64,000 nt of DNA from Lamellibrachia columna (lineage: Eukaryota; Annelida; Polychaeta; Sabellida; Siboglinidae), in assembly GCA_963662155.1 (NCBI GenBank), contig OY759262.1, positions 15,817,282 to 15,881,281 on the forward strand, given 5' to 3'. The notes under the pieces are model-generated. The model was not told where the DNA came from. It did not search any database and saw only the letters and a program-made list of their open reading frames with translations. The position numbers and the translations under genes were made by a program. Positions 25,972 through 38,231 of the stretch are shown in pieces. Within the stretch, counting starts at the first letter, position 1, and each line of letters starts with the position of its first letter.

Positions 25972-26694
25972 ATAAGCAACGGCCTACGGGAGTTGCGTAG
26001 AGCATATGAAGACGAAGAGGGGAAGGAGGTGGCGTCATCGCGCAAAAGAAAGACAACAGCCCCGGCAGATGGCGACACCAGAGTGGTGAAGCACCGCTGC
26101 ACTGGCGCACGATTAACACCAACATCAGCAGACACATCCCAAGACTACTGCGACTCACCACCAGCAGCGCAGGAGATACCGTGGGGACCGCTGTACCAAG
26201 ATGAGTCTGATGATGATGCTATCGCCTCATCCCCCGCTCATGAAGATGATGATGACGACGACTTTACGTTCAGCCCCGCTTCGCCACCGCTCACACAAAG
26301 GACGGAGGATGAGAGGGCAGCGCCACCAACGACGCTCTACGTCTTCCCGGACGCAACCGTCGTGCTGAAGCCAGACGGCGGGTGCGTCCGCATAGCAGAC
26401 CAACACACCATCACCCAACCGAAACCGTCGACGTCGACCATCGAGGACGATGATGAGGATGAGCCCGCTGCCGACCAAGCGCATGCCAGCAATTTGAACA
26501 GCAAGGTGTGTTTCATGACGATGGAGGATGTCATTTCACACATTATAACGAATCAGTGGAGGGCAACCGCCCCACCCACATTAGAGGAAGTTACCGTGGA
26601 CGTTTGCCAAGCACTGGCAGCTACGATACTGTCGGCAGCGTTCCAGGAAATTATGATGGCATATGCTTGTATCAACATCCGTCGACAGCCGTAG
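25972..26694 (+). CDS. Acidic regulatory-like ORF, U3
   Basis: Intact 240-codon phase-0 frame with the basic patch, Asp runs and C-terminal helices. The candidate donor reads AACAGCAAG|GTGTGT. Confidence 0.58.
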   Translation: MSNGLRELRRAYEDEEGKEVASSRKRKTTAPADGDTRVVKHRCTGARLTPTSADTSQDYCDSPPAAQEIPWGPLYQDESDDDAIASSPAHEDDDDDDFTFSPASPPLTQRTEDERAAPPTTLYVFPDATVVLKPDGGCVRIADQHTITQPKPSTSTIEDDDEDEPAADQAHASNLNSKVCFMTMEDVISHIITNQWRATAPPTLEEVTVDVCQALAATILSAAFQEIMMAYACINIRRQP

Positions 26695-26747
26695 TATGTG
26701 AACAGTAGTCAGTAGTGAGTTAGTTAGGTAGTAGTAGTAGTCAGTAG

Positions 26748-26909
26748 GAGTAACATTATAACCACGGTATAGGAACATTAGTATTATTGTTGTTATGTAG
26801 GAGTAACATTTTAACCACGGTATATGAACATTAGTATTATTATTGTTGTTATGTAGGAGTAACATTATAACCACGGTATATGAACATTAGTATTATTGTT
26901 GTTATGTAG
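26748..26909 (+). repeat. Three 53-56 bp acceptor repeats, U3
   Basis: Same as 16,218-16,379 in U2. Confidence 0.9.
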
Positions 26910-27312
26910 ATTGAAGTGTACGACGAGGCACCCGTACTCCCAGCTAGCATTCGGGAGAGGTCTGGAGTATTGATCTCCACGTATATGACGTCAACAGAAT
27001 ATTATTATTAGTAAACATAACCGAGTTAGTAGGTAGTAGTAGTTGTATTAAGTAATATGGAGTGGAATAGTAGTATCTTTTAATTTGTTCTGTAGGATGA
27101 CGTACCTGTGCTACCGGCAGAAGTGCGTAGGCGTGCATGTCGGGAATTAGTGGTGCTAATACTAGAATACATGATATCGACACACGATGAACAGTAGTCC
27201 TATTTCTGTTATGTAGGAGGAAGCACCCGTACTAGCAACAGACGAGAGGAGACGCTCAATACATGGTTTAATTAAGATAATTATTGATTATATGATAGAG
27301 ACAAACGACTAG
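26910..27312 (+). CDS. Alternative 3'-terminal exons a, b, c, U3
   Basis: Exon a 26,910-27,011, exon b 27,096-27,197, exon c 27,217-27,312. Each is behind its own pyrimidine-AG and ends in TAG, identical by eye to U2. Confidence 0.58.
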
Positions 27313-27467
27313 TAAGAAGCACCGTTTGCAACGGAAAGTCGTATGAATAACAGTAGCTTAGTGTAACGTGTCGAACTGTATGGTATTTAGTCTCTCTCTC
27401 TCTCTTTTAGTGTATGACATATATGGTATTTAGTCTCTCTCATATTGTAGTTGCATGACATAGAGTA

Positions 27468-27472
<5 letters not shown>

Positions 27473-27528
<56 letters not shown>
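27473..27528. repeat. (TA)28 microsatellite, U3
   Basis: Uninterrupted TA run. Confidence 0.97.
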
Positions 27529-27532
<4 letters not shown>

Positions 27533-27605
27533 CCGACTTATATAGTACATCATCATCATTGTACGTAACCTCTGTCGCGGTGTAAAAGCCCACAAGTTAA
27601 TAACC

Positions 27606-27698
27606 ATGGTACTAGCCACTGGCGTGTCGATAACCGATCGTAAGCTAGTGGTCACTGTCGAGGATGTAACAATCCCACAAACCATCAAGTCATCATAG
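27606..27698 (+). CDS. Mini-ORF MVLATGV...TIKSS, U3
   Basis: Same 30 codons as U2. Confidence 0.38.
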   Translation: MVLATGVSITDRKLVVTVEDVTIPQTIKSS

Positions 27699-27888
27699 TA
27701 ATTATATAAGTCTAACCGTGTATATGTATATGTATATGACATTATACTCAATATGTTGTTTTCTTGTATTCAATACTTTGTCGTTGCAAAACTTTAAGAG
27801 AGGAGTTGCAGAGTTCTGTCTTCGGTAAGTTTATTTTTAGTCTATAATGATGTGTTGATTTATTCGACTATATCTCATTTTCTTGCAG

Positions 27889-28228
27889 CGCTCACTGTCA
27901 TCGATGGTGTGCTGTGATGGATGAGTTGAAGAAAGTGAGTGTTCAACGCGCCGTCGAGAAGTACGTCAAAGAGATGATGAAAAAATGGGAGCTGAAGCGA
28001 ACACGGCGGATGCGAGCATCCGCGTTGTGTGATGAGATCACCCAACTCAGGCACGCTCGATCACTCTGGCCACCGGTTATGAGAGAGCTCACATTGAAGT
28101 TCGCCTACAAAAATGAGGAATGCTACAAAAAAGTGTTGGTGGAAGAGGATTGGACGTCCGAGTGCGAGTCGAATGCACTGGAACAAGAGGGTTGGGTAAC
28201 CGACGACGACACCATCAAGTCATCATAG
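27889..28228 (+). CDS. Family exon C, U3
   Basis: 112 codons, as in U2, with mini-exon at 27,812-27,824 and the two flanking 73-bp repeats. Confidence 0.56.
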
Positions 28229-28300
28229 TAATTATATAAGTCTAACCGTGTATATGTATATGTATATGACATTATACTCAATAAAAAAGTCATACAATGA

Positions 28301-28492
28301 TTGCAACGTGTTGTCAGTGGTGTTCCCACGGTCTACATAGTTGAAAGAGAACCCGTAGCCATCGATAGTGGACACACAGTAGCCAACACCACAGGATCAC
28401 ACCTTAGGTCATACACCATTCACCAGCCACCACCACCACACGTACTATATAGCTGTACTAAGGGCCGCTGTCTCTCAGTTGTAGACGCGTAG
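28301..28492 (+). CDS. Short ORF upstream of the zinc finger, U3
   Basis: 63 codons without ATG, as in U2. Confidence 0.33.
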   Translation: MQRVVSGVPTVYIVEREPVAIDSGHTVANTTGSHLRSYTIHQPPPPHVLYSCTKGRCLSVVDA

Positions 28493-28498
28493 AGCACC

Positions 28499-28939
28499 AT
28501 GAAACGTCATCTATGTCGTCACTGCGGACTGGCACTCGACATGTATGCAGAGCTAACACGCCACGTAGCGAGTCATTCGACACCGGCAGTGAACGAACAC
28601 ACGTATTCGGTGGTGCAACCAATAGTGGTGCCACCTAGCGACCAGGCAAAGCGAACGAAATATTCGTGTAAATGCGATGCAACGTTTGGGAGATGGATGT
28701 TTTTCATATATATTAAATTTTGCTTCACCTTATATTCCCGTCTTGTATTGCGTTCTTGTTCCAACTGCGTGTGTACATATTATACACATAGTCAATTTTC
28801 ACCCTGCTACAATGTTTTTACTGCACGGTTCGATTTCCATAATACTTATGTCCACTACATATATACTGGCTATAACATGCCTCCGTACCACTTCAATAGT
28901 GTACTTTGCAACATTGTTGCCGTTTTTTACACTGATTAG
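28499..28939 (+). CDS. C2H2 zinc-finger ORF, truncated, U3
   Basis: One full C2H2 finger, the second broken by the promoter module, as in U2. Confidence 0.58.
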   Translation: MKRHLCRHCGLALDMYAELTRHVASHSTPAVNEHTYSVVQPIVVPPSDQAKRTKYSCKCDATFGRWMFFIYIKFCFTLYSRLVLRSCSNCVCTYYTHSQFSPCYNVFTARFDFHNTYVHYIYTGYNMPPYHFNSVLCNIVAVFYTD

Positions 28940-29307
28940 CTCGGTTCCATTGCTACATTGTTCAGATTGGTATCCTTTGATCTCGCACTATGGCTCACAG
29001 CTGGATAAACGCTTCGGCTTACAGTTAACTCCAGTCCTTAGGGTGTCCACTTAGTATTACCTCGCCACTCGGACTGGTCACTCCGTCAAGGTCCGGGTCA
29101 GGTGTTGTGGTGGGGTGGGGTGGGGTGGTCCATGTATTATTATTAACGTGTATATTCTTTGTTCCTATGTCCACTATCGATGGCTACTGGTTATCTTTCG
29201 GTACTCCTACAGTCGCTAGGGGGCGCTGCGTACGGTTTGTGGTGTTCCTACAACCAGTAGGGGGCGCTCTGGTTGGCTGCGCGCGCAACCGGAAGTCGTT
29301 CAGACAC
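28700..29307 (+). promoter_or_regulatory. Promoter beta, U3
   Basis: CTCF-like motifs at 29,213-29,227 and 29,253-29,268, CCAAT and ACCGGAAGT, G-rich run slightly different from U2 (GGGGT uninterrupted). Confidence 0.48.
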
Positions 29308-29407
29308 ATGGCGCCCGGATTTGCTTCTTCAGAAACTTCCACTAACTACTCCTGTCCCAGCTGAAAAAGCTAGACTGCCGAACGAGCAGCAGCAACCTGT
29401 TGATGGA

Positions 29408-29626
29408 ATGTCAGCTGAGTTGGCCCATCCAGTCCCCCGACATCAAAAGCGAAAGGGGACACCATCGACCGAGCCCATACATTCTTCAGATTCCGACTCA
29501 GACATCACCGACAATGACTCCCCCATCACATACAGACACATAGGAGACTCAATGACTTGCAGGAACTACTTCGCCTTGAAGAGCGTGCTGGCAGACCGTT
29601 GCAGCCAGTGGCAACATTACAACTGA
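29408..29626 (+). CDS. Acidic ORF behind promoter beta, U3
   Basis: 72 codons as in U2. Confidence 0.38.
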   Translation: MSAELAHPVPRHQKRKGTPSTEPIHSSDSDSDITDNDSPITYRHIGDSMTCRNYFALKSVLADRCSQWQHYN

Positions 29627-31399
29627 TCTCGCCAGCAAGTGTATGCGATGGAGCAAGATCATTGGGATTGACTGAAATGACTTTCTTTCTGGGACAATTA
29701 AAGAATTGCAGCCAGTCCCGGTATTTTCTACATAACTGTCTACAATTGAATTATATAGATTCCCACAGTTAATGTGTCCATAAATATTGACCTAATGCAA
29801 AATTAACTTCAAAATGGTCCAAATGGTCCAATAGTGTAGGGCATTGACGGACTAATTGTTCCTGTTTGACCCTGCCAACGTATTTCTGCATCACCATGGC
29901 ATGTCCCTGGGTAATCAAGCAGTAATGCATACCCATTTCATTAGAAAGTGATTTCAATAGTTGAGCTGACACCTGCTTTGAGGATGAGCCACTCTAAGAA
30001 GGGCTCAATGTTCTACAGTACGAGTGAAAAACAATTTCTATGACTGTATATTATAACTATTACGAAACCTGGAAGCGTATTAAAATCTTATTATTTTTGA
30101 AGTTGCACAATATAAAGAAGACAACAACACATTTGCCAAAGAAGTTACATTTGAAGGTCTGATTAAAAAATGGAACATCATTTTATATAGTTGACGACAA
30201 TAAGGGACCCATCAGGCCTTTGCTTCGTTTGTCCAATACTTATAATTAATGTTATGACAGGCAAGGCACAAGAAATCAAGAATACGCAGATTTTTGGGCA
30301 ACATGTCCAAGGGCAAGGTATGAAATCAGTGTTCATGAAGTGTTCAAAATAGAAAAAAAAAATTGTCAAGATAGGTGAACAAAGAAACGGTCTCGTTAGA
30401 AATTTCTATCAATGAGATGACATCAGCAAGATATCACCAGAAAAGATAGATGTGCTCAGTGTCAATGGTCTCGCTAGGTATAGTAAGCGATGGCGGGCCC
30501 GCCATCCCTTAAGAGCTATTATGAGTATGCCCGCCACCCGTTGCCAACAATATAAATATCCGCCATCTGTTTAGTTAGGCCGCCTCCCAAAGAATAAATT
30601 AAGTCACGCCATTTTCTTAACTTTTCTAGTCAGTAGGTTTATGTCTTTAGCTTGCCATTACACAAAATCGTAATCACCTGGCATTGCCGCCGACGTGTTT
30701 ACAAAATGGCTTCCCTAGTAAGTGCCAGTTAATTTGCTGGTACAACCGAGAATTTCCTCGCCGAACTAGTATCCCTCTAACGCGTCAGCGGGAATCCCGA
30801 CTTCCCATGTTGATAAACCAATTAATGTGATTCGAGAGATACTGACGTCAGTTGGATCATCCAATCAGCATTCGTGATATTAATATACGGCGTTTCTAGT
30901 CAGCAACCGCTGAGCGGAGTTGAACTTTGGCATTGCACAAACCACCATAACTCCGGGCAAAGATTGTGTCTTCATTCACTTGAAACAATTTATCAATGCT
31001 TAGATTAAGTTAACAGAACCTCGCTACACTAACAAGCCGGTATGTGTGCATTCACTTGTAACAATTTATCAATGTTTCGACATCACTACGTTGGATGAAT
31101 TAAGGAGCACGCAGAGTCAACACAGTCATTTTAACATTAGTCGCTGGGCTTCGTGCAAAATTAAAATGGTCTGCTTTTTTTGTTAATAAAAAGCTTGAAA
31201 CTGATGTCAATGAAGACGAAGTAGCAGTTGCCGCCAGCGTTGGTGGTTACAAAGATGACGGGATGGTTGTTGGGAGTCTTGCCGCCGGCGACATAGATGA
31301 CGAACGATGTTGGTGCCGGTGATGTGGATGATGAGAAGGCTGTTGGTGCTGGCGTTGGTCCTAAGCCAAAGAAACTCAGCCACAGACGGAAGATGGGAA
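29627..31399. other. Non-coding region with CRE at 30,843-30,850, U3
   Basis: As U2 19,095-20,640. A 9-bp AAATGGTCC duplication near 29,813 is shared with U4 and U5 but absent in U2. Confidence 0.4.
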
Positions 31400-31407
31400 T
31401 TGATCCA

Positions 31408-32146
31408 GCTTAGTTGAATACATATCCCTGGATATAAGTATCTGAAGGTGGCAGACGACCTAAACATGTTGCTTTGGGAAAAGCAGCCTGGGTTGACGTG
31501 CCATGTATTTCTGTCCGCATGGATGTTGTGCAGAAACATCAGGTGCCCACCAAGAAGCCATCTACATTGAAATGGCATTGGCAGATAAAGCAAACCAGCG
31601 CTTGATCCAGCCCAATGAAAACCCAGTTACTAGTTCTGAAAAGAAGGCATTTGTAGGCTACCTCAAATGTATGTACTGGTGCACCAAGGAAGAAATAGCC
31701 CATTCTAAAAAAATTCCATCAGTGCTCAAATTAGCAAAATCACTTGGATGTGAATATCTGGATGATATAAAGTTTTGCAGAAACATTCATTACATCAGTC
31801 AGAATTGCACTCAGGATACTGTTGGCTCCCTTGGCCAAACAGTTCTTCAGCTGCTGTTACAGGGCATTCATCAATCCGACCTGTACTCCATCCTAATTGA
31901 TGAAACAACCGATGTGTCGATCAAGAAACAGCTGATTATGTACTGTCCATTTTTTAGACAAAATGCTGCACCTAGTTCATTGCGCAGCATAGCAATGAAC
32001 TTGATACCAAGTTCATTGCTATGCTGCCTATACCAGATGGGAAAGCAGAAACCATCACCAATGCTGTTTTTGAGAAGACCAGAGACGACCTAGCACTCAA
32101 AGATGAGTGCTAGGATGGAAGGAAAATCATCATGTCAGTCTTGAAG
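31408..32146 (+). pseudogene. hAT-like transposase remnant, U3
   Basis: As U2, with the 20-bp inverted repeat at 31,984-32,027. Confidence 0.68.
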
Positions 32147-32633
32147 TGATGGTCGAACTCCTCGAGGTCACCGTGAACCGTCGGAACAGTCAGGCTACCG
32201 TCCTATTTCGGGACCAACTCTACGACGCCGGTCTCATGATCGCTTTCATGGATCACGTCAGTCGTTGGCGTCACGTGCTATCTGACGTGCGTCACTACGT
32301 CTGTGGATATCGCGCCCAGGACCCCGCACCTGAATCCTGGAACGAAGAATGTGACTCCTCTGCAGCTCTCCTCGACCATAGGAGGCTGTGGGGGGGGGGG
32401 GGTGTCATGCAAGAGTTGTTGCTGCTGCATATACCATCACCCCTAGAACCCACTTTCGTACACCTTCACTGAGGTCCCATCAACAATTCGTTACTGCGTC
32501 GCCGTCAACGCACGCTGCCACCGCTGCGAGTCTCCTTGGGACGCCAATTAACAGCCCGTCACGTTCGACGTTGTTTGTTGGCGGCGTTCAATCGGTCGTG
32601 AACACTTCTACCAACGCACATTTTAATGTTTAA
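32147..32633 (+). pseudogene. Family exon D, U3
   Basis: As U2 but the poly-G run is 13 long (32,390-32,402), giving a different frame and an earlier stop at 32,472. Confidence 0.53.
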
Positions 32634-32847
32634 CTTCACTTCTAATGTTTTAATTTCTCTTCCATTGTACTTGTGCTTATTTTTCATGTATTAAATTTTG
32701 CATCACCTTATATTCCCGTCCTGTATTTCGTTCTTGTTCCAACTGCGTGTTGGCATATTATACACATAGTCAATGTTCCCCTGCTACATTTTCTTTAATT
32801 AACGGTCCGGTTTCCATTGTCCGGTGGTTAACTTATAGCCACGCATG

Positions 32848-33159
32848 TCAGTAGTACCTTACTACTAGAGCATACATCACGGAACGGCGTTGCGTGTTCC
32901 AGCTCTCTCGTAAATGAGCCTTCTCGCGAATGTTCTTGCTCAGGCGTTTAGCCTGCAGTCCCGTGCGTGTTGCTGCCATCTTTTCCGCCGTGTCTCGATC
33001 GTTGTTGTGCATGCATTTCTTCCACTGGTAAGCGCTTTCGACTGTATAAAATTGTCTACCCCATACGCGTATTCTACACGCATAAAAATTAGACAAATAG
33101 TTATTAGAACCTTTAAAACGAACTGGACGATCCATACTTGTGTTAAAACACGCATTCAC
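32848..33159 (-). CDS. NADAR-domain protein, C-terminally truncated, U4
   Basis: Same 103 codons as U3; the missing C-terminal third is identical, so the truncation predates the U3/U4 duplication. Confidence 0.7.
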   Translation of the reverse strand: MNACFNTSMDRPVRFKGSNNYLSNFYACRIRVWGRQFYTVESAYQWKKCMHNNDRDTAEKMAATRTGLQAKRLSKNIREKAHLRESWNTQRRSVMYALVVRYY

Positions 33160-33315
33160 TGCATTACATAAACGAGTGCTGTCACCTCGATTTTTTGTCC
33201 GTTCGCCAGACGGTCTTATCTGTCAGGCCTATAGATAGAACTCCCGTCGCATTCTCGTCAACAATATTTCCCCTATATATACCACTCCCGTCGTGTTCTC
33301 GTCATCATCGTCAAC
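33160..33315. promoter_or_regulatory. Divergent promoter, U4
   Basis: TATATATA at 33,274-33,281; otherwise as U3. Confidence 0.53.
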
Positions 33316-34111
33316 ATGTTTTCACGAATCATCGCCGAGATAATATCAGTGATCGTCATCGTCATGACTCTAACATACAAATACATGAAATGTTATTGGG
33401 CGGATTTAAAGATCGTGCGTCTTGTGACTCGAGAGAAATTCAGCATGGAAGTCGATCTTCGGTGAGTTTATTTCTAGTCTATAATGATGTTGTTTTTTCT
33501 TGTATTCAATACTTTGTCGTTGCAAAACTTTAAGAGAAGAGGTATTCGTTGCAGAGTTCTGTCTTCGGTAAGTTTATTTTTTTAGTCTATAATGATGTGT
33601 TGTTTTTTCTCGTATTCGACTATATCTCATTTTTTTGTTTTCTCGCAGCGATCACTGTCGCCGATGGTGTGCAGTAATGCGAGAACTGAGAGAAGTGAGC
33701 ATCCAACGCGCCTTCGAGAGGTTCGGTAAAGAAATGTGGGAAAAAAGGAAGGAGCAGGAGCGAAGATCGCTGCTGCGACCGTCCGCATTGACGGAAATTA
33801 TTCAACTAATGCACGCTCGATCTCTCTGGCCGTCTGTTATGGCTGAACTCACACTGAAGTTTGCCTATAAGAGTACAGAATGTTACGAAAAAGTGCTGGA
33901 GAAGGAGCAAGAAGATTGGATGATCGCGTACAAAAATCAAACGGTGGGCGATCCGAAAGCGACGGAACAAGAGGATTGGGTGACCGACGACGACGACGAC
34001 AACGACGACGACGACGCCCCGGCTCCGATTCAGCGACCGCCATTACAAATTCGTCGTCGTCGAGGTCGTCGCGGCAAGCCGCTTTGCGTACGATTTGCAG
34101 CATCACTATGA
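33316..34111 (+). CDS. Spliced membrane-anchored protein, U4
   Basis: Exons 33,316-33,461 and 33,649-34,111, 202 residues, same as U3 including the LINE B-derived last residues. Confidence 0.63.
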
Positions 34112-34508
34112 AAATATTTTTAATACTGTACAAGACAGTGGTGCTAAAGCGTACATTGATTTATGCCAGGATGACATTGATTTTAACACTGATATGACTG
34201 TAGACGCTGGCGAGATGACGATAATTATTAATGATTTGTCTTGCAATGAGTCGCCAGGACTGGATGGTCTTACAGCAGAACACATGAAGTATGCGGACTC
34301 CCAACTCTTGGTACTGCTCTCTGTCCTTGTGTCCTCTATCCTGGTGCATGGGTATATACCGAAAGTAATCACTGAGTCTGTCTTTGTACCGGTTATTAAA
34401 GACAAGAATAGGTGTGTAAACGACAAAGGCAATTACAGGCCTATATGCCTCTCTAACATAGGTTCCAAGATTGTAGAAGCTGTATTACTCAATCGTATGG
34501 ATGTTTAA
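34100..34508 (+). pseudogene. LINE B RT fragment, 5'-truncated, U4
   Basis: As U3. Confidence 0.82.
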
Positions 34509-34687
34509 AAACGTATGGATGTTTAAAAACATAAACTAGATAGTTCGGAATAACTGTCATGATAACATTAATAAAAAAAAAAAAAATTCAGGATACACAA
34601 CATTATGACGTAAATATCAATCTTTGCGTTGGTACTTGCCCTTGGTGCTGCCAGTCAATATTTCTCGTAATAATATTTATCATAGAA

Positions 34688-35229
34688 AGGGTAACGGTGG
34701 GATGAATTTCAAAACAATAATATCGTTACGTCTCTTTCGTAGGGAATAACGTATTCGACGGAACCTCAATGAATGTGTCCTCGAAAAACATACTGACACG
34801 CTTGCACGACGATTATTTCCAGATAATTTGACGGCAGACACGTTCATGGTGGAGTCCAGAACAGTCAGATCTGCTGACGGTCGATATTCTAGAAGCAATA
34901 TGTCGGGCCATAGACGAGTTTATCATTTCATACTTCCAGAATTTCTGTCCACCGAAATCTAGTGCACGTCACATCGCCAACTTTCGGAACAAGACGTGTG
35001 CTGACATCTCCGATGACAACATAACGAGGCGCACTCTCGAGAGGGCCATGTCGTCGAAGCCCTCACACAGGTCGGTCCGGCCATGTCAGTGGCCGCCTTG
35101 ACTTTTGCCAGCAGTGCTTTGGTGCTCACGTCATCAATTGAACCATACCGACAGTTAGGCATCTTCCTCGTTGTTGTCATGTGCTTCAGCTGTATTTACA
35201 TCGGAAATGGAATATCATTTCAAAAGTGA
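34688..35229 (+). pseudogene. Dispatched-like fragment, U4
   Basis: As U3, one substitution near 34,760 (GACGGAACC). Confidence 0.45.
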
Positions 35230-35595
35230 ATCCTTGTCAAATGCATGTACCATGTAGTTTAAGCGGTTACATAGAGCCCCGATGTTGGCTAGCAGTACTA
35301 GGAAAAAAGGAATCTTGTGTTTCTCTGCCATAAAGGACAGGATACAAACAACAACCGCAATTGCAGGACAACCTACAGCGGTTAAGAGAGTTGGTGTTTA
35401 AGCCTGAGCAGAAGACGTCCTGAATATATGGACATGGTTCTGGCATTTGAACTGTTCCCAGGTCATGTCAAAACAATCGACAGTAGGGTGGGCCAAAAAT
35501 AAAAATAAAATTGCTCAGGATGTTTCCAAAATAAACTCCAAAAACCCCACCCTACGACAACCCCTAAATGGAGTCTCTCCTGGCCACCATGATGA

Positions 35596-35934
35596 CAAAA
35601 ATGTCAGCAGTGTAACAAACGTGTGAGTCCTGAACACAATGGGTATGTGTGTCCGATCCATCGATGGCAGCGTGGTCCGGTGTATAAGTTCGCTCTGCGT
35701 ATCCTCCTACAAGACGCCATTGGCAGTGAAGTGTGGGCAACTTTATTTAATGACAAGGCTGTCCAGGTGTTGGGATTCACGGGTAACGCCTACATGAGCA
35801 TGAAGTCTGACGCCGAGCGGTATGCAGCACTGGACATGTTGCGGGGGGCCCAAGTCATGGTGACCATTAGGAAACGCGTAGCGGGACAGTATGTAAATTA
35901 CACGGTGTCAGACATGGAAGTAGTCACCGTGTGA
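35596..35934 (+). CDS. RPA1 C-terminal-like ORF, U4
   Basis: Full 112-codon CCCH form identical in kind to U1 (EHNG, DAIGSEV). Its upstream spacer (AGTAGGGTGGGCC, A-rich part) also matches U1 rather than U3, which suggests gene conversion. Confidence 0.65.
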   Translation, partial: QKCQQCNKRVSPEHNGYVCPIHRWQRGPVYKFALRILLQDAIGSEVWATLFNDKAVQVLGFTGNAYMSMKSDAERYAALDMLRGAQVMVTIRKRVAGQYVNYTVSDMEVVTV

Positions 35935-35946
35935 TTCTGTTGACAG

Positions 35947-36426
35947 GCTGACGCCGCCGCTGCTGCTGCAGCTACTGCAAGCAGTGACGTCGTCAGGGAG
36001 GGAAGCGCGAAGGTAATGGAATGGTTACGTACTAATAGTTCTGAAATACTATTCTCCTCCTCGGTGGAAAGTTGTACACCGCCACCACTAATTAGAATAA
36101 CAGATGACGAGGGGGAGGATAGCACGTCACAGCCCGATGTCATATATATAAGCAGTAGCGATGATATGGAGGCTACGGTGAGTGGTCTAGATAGGATACG
36201 TGATCGATCCGAATCCATGACGAACGAAAATAACTTAGGCCTATAAGCCGAGGTCCCGTCATCGTCCAGCATGGTCATGCACGTCTTGCGGTGGCTATCG
36301 ATAGATGTCATCGCAACGTGTGGGAACATGCATTGGCGTCACCAAGTGACAGATTTGGTTAGAAAGAGTATGTACGAACGATACAGCGATATACAGGGCG
36401 ACGCGGATGAATATGCCGAATGTAAC
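35947..36426 (+). pseudogene. SIM ORF with internal deletion, U4
   Basis: After NENN the sequence becomes TTAGGCCTATAAGCCGAGG and resumes at CCGTCATCGTCCAGC, so about 100 bp are replaced and the frame stops at 36,246. The inserted AGGCCTATAAGCC has the look of filler DNA at a repaired break. VISIS is changed to VIYIS. Confidence 0.65.
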
Positions 36427-36446
36427 TAGTGCTTTATGTTCAATAG

Positions 36447-37158
36447 ATAAGCAACGGCCTACGGGAGTTGCGTAGAGCATATGAAGACGAAGAGGGGAAG
36501 GAGGTGGCGTCATCGCGCAAAAGAAAGACAACAGCCCCGGCAGATGGCGACACCAGAGTGGTGAAGCACCGCTGCACTGGCGCACGATTAACACCAACAT
36601 CAGCAGACACATCCCAAGACTACTGCGACTCACCACCAGCAGCGCAGGACACCGCTGTACCAAGATGAGTCTGATGATGATGCTATCGCCTCATCCCCCG
36701 CTCATGAAGATGATGATGACGACGACTTTACGTTCAGCCCCGCTTCGCCACCGCTCACACAAAGGACGGAGGATGAGAGGGCAGCGCCACCAACGACGCT
36801 CTACGTCTTCCCGGACGCAACCGTCGTGCTGAAGCCAGACGGCGGGTGCGTCCGCATAGCAGACCAACACACCATCACCCAACCGAAACCGTCGACGTCG
36901 ACCATCGAGGACGATGATGAGGATGAGCCCGCTGCCGACCAAGCGCATGCCAGCAATTTGAACAGCAAGGTGTGTTTCATGACGATGGAGGATGTCATTT
37001 CACACATTATAACGAATCAGTGGAGGGCAACCGCCCCACCCACATTAGAGGAAGTTACCGTGGACGTTTGCCAAGCACTGGCAGCTACGATACTGTCGGC
37101 AGCGTTCCAGGAAATTATGATGGCATATGCTCGTATCAACATCCGTCGACAGCCGTAG
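36447..37158 (+). pseudogene. Acidic ORF with frameshift, U4
   Basis: Eleven bases are missing at GCAGGACACCGCTG (others read GCAGGAGATACCGTGGGGACC), which ends the frame near codon 73. The downstream part stays open. Confidence 0.62.
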
Positions 37159-37205
37159 TATGTGAACAGTAGTCAGTAGTGAGTTAGTTAGGTAGTAGTC
37201 AGTAG

Positions 37206-37367
37206 GAGTAACATTATAACCACGGTATAGGAACATTAGTATTATTGTTGTTATGTAGGAGTAACATTTTAACCACGGTATATGAACATTAGTATTATTA
37301 TTGTTGTTATGTAGGAGTAACATTATAACCACGGTATATGAACATTAGTATTATTGTTGTTATGTAG
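37206..37367 (+). repeat. Three 53-56 bp acceptor repeats, U4
   Basis: As in U2; the GTAGTAG run just before it is shorter. Confidence 0.9.
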
Positions 37368-37773
37368 ATTGAAGTGTACGACGAGGCACCCGTACTCCCA
37401 GCTAGCATTCGGGAGAGGTCTGGAGTATTGATCTCCACGTATATGACGTCGTCAACAGAATATTATTATTAGTAAACATAACCGAGTTAGTAGGTAGTAG
37501 TAGTTGTATTAAGTAATATGGAGTGGAATAGTAGTATCTTTTAATTTGTTCTGTAGGATGACGTACCTGTGCTACCGGCAGAAGTGCGTAGGCGTGCATG
37601 TCGGGAATTAGTGGTGCTAATACTAGAATACATGATATCGACACACGATGAACAGTAGTCCTATTTCTGTTATGTAGGAGGAAGCACCCGTACTAGCAAC
37701 AGACGAGAGGAGACGCTCAATACATGGTTTAATTAAGATAATTATTGATTATATGATAGAGACAAACGACTAG
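37368..37773 (+). CDS. Alternative 3'-terminal exons a, b, c, U4
   Basis: Exon a 37,368-37,472 (one extra Ser codon: TSSTEYYY), exon b 37,557-37,658, exon c 37,678-37,773. The indel in exon a keeps the frame. Confidence 0.58.
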
Positions 37774-37926
37774 TAAGAAGCACCGTTTGCAACGGAAAGT
37801 CGTATGAATAACAGTAGCTTAGTGTAACGTGTCGAACTGTATGGTATTTAGTCTCTCTCTCTCTTTTAGTGTATGACATATATGGTATTTAGTCTCTCTC
37901 ATATTGTAGTTGCATGACATAGAGTA

Positions 37927-37931
<5 letters not shown>

Positions 37932-37989
<58 letters not shown>
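37932..37989. repeat. (TA)29 microsatellite, U4
   Basis: Uninterrupted TA run. Confidence 0.97.
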
Positions 37990-37993
<4 letters not shown>

Positions 37994-38066
37994 CCGACTT
38001 ATATAGTACATCATCATCATTGTACGTAACCTCTGTCACGGTGTAAAAGCCCACAAGTTAATAACC

Positions 38067-38159
38067 ATGGTACTAGCCACTGGCGTGTCGATAACCGATC
38101 GTAAGCTAGTGGTCACTGTCGAGGATGTAACAATCCCACAAACCATCAAGTCATCATAG
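38067..38159 (+). CDS. Mini-ORF MVLATGV...TIKSS, U4
   Basis: Same 30 codons; only one copy of the 73-bp repeat follows and exon C is absent. Confidence 0.38.
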   Translation: MVLATGVSITDRKLVVTVEDVTIPQTIKSS

Positions 38160-38231
38160 TAATTATATAAGTCTAACCGTGTATATGTATATGTATATGA
38201 CATTATACTCAATAAAAAAGTCATACAATGA

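Larger units (their letters stand above)
22111..32652. repeat. Array unit U3 (about 10.5 kb)
   Basis: Shorter unit in which the alpha promoter, piggyBac remnant and LINE A are replaced by the NADAR and membrane-anchored genes, fused at 23,557/23,558 to the middle of LINE B. By eye the right-hand part equals U2 shifted by about 10.53-10.55 kb, and the left part is a near copy of U4. Confidence 0.88.
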
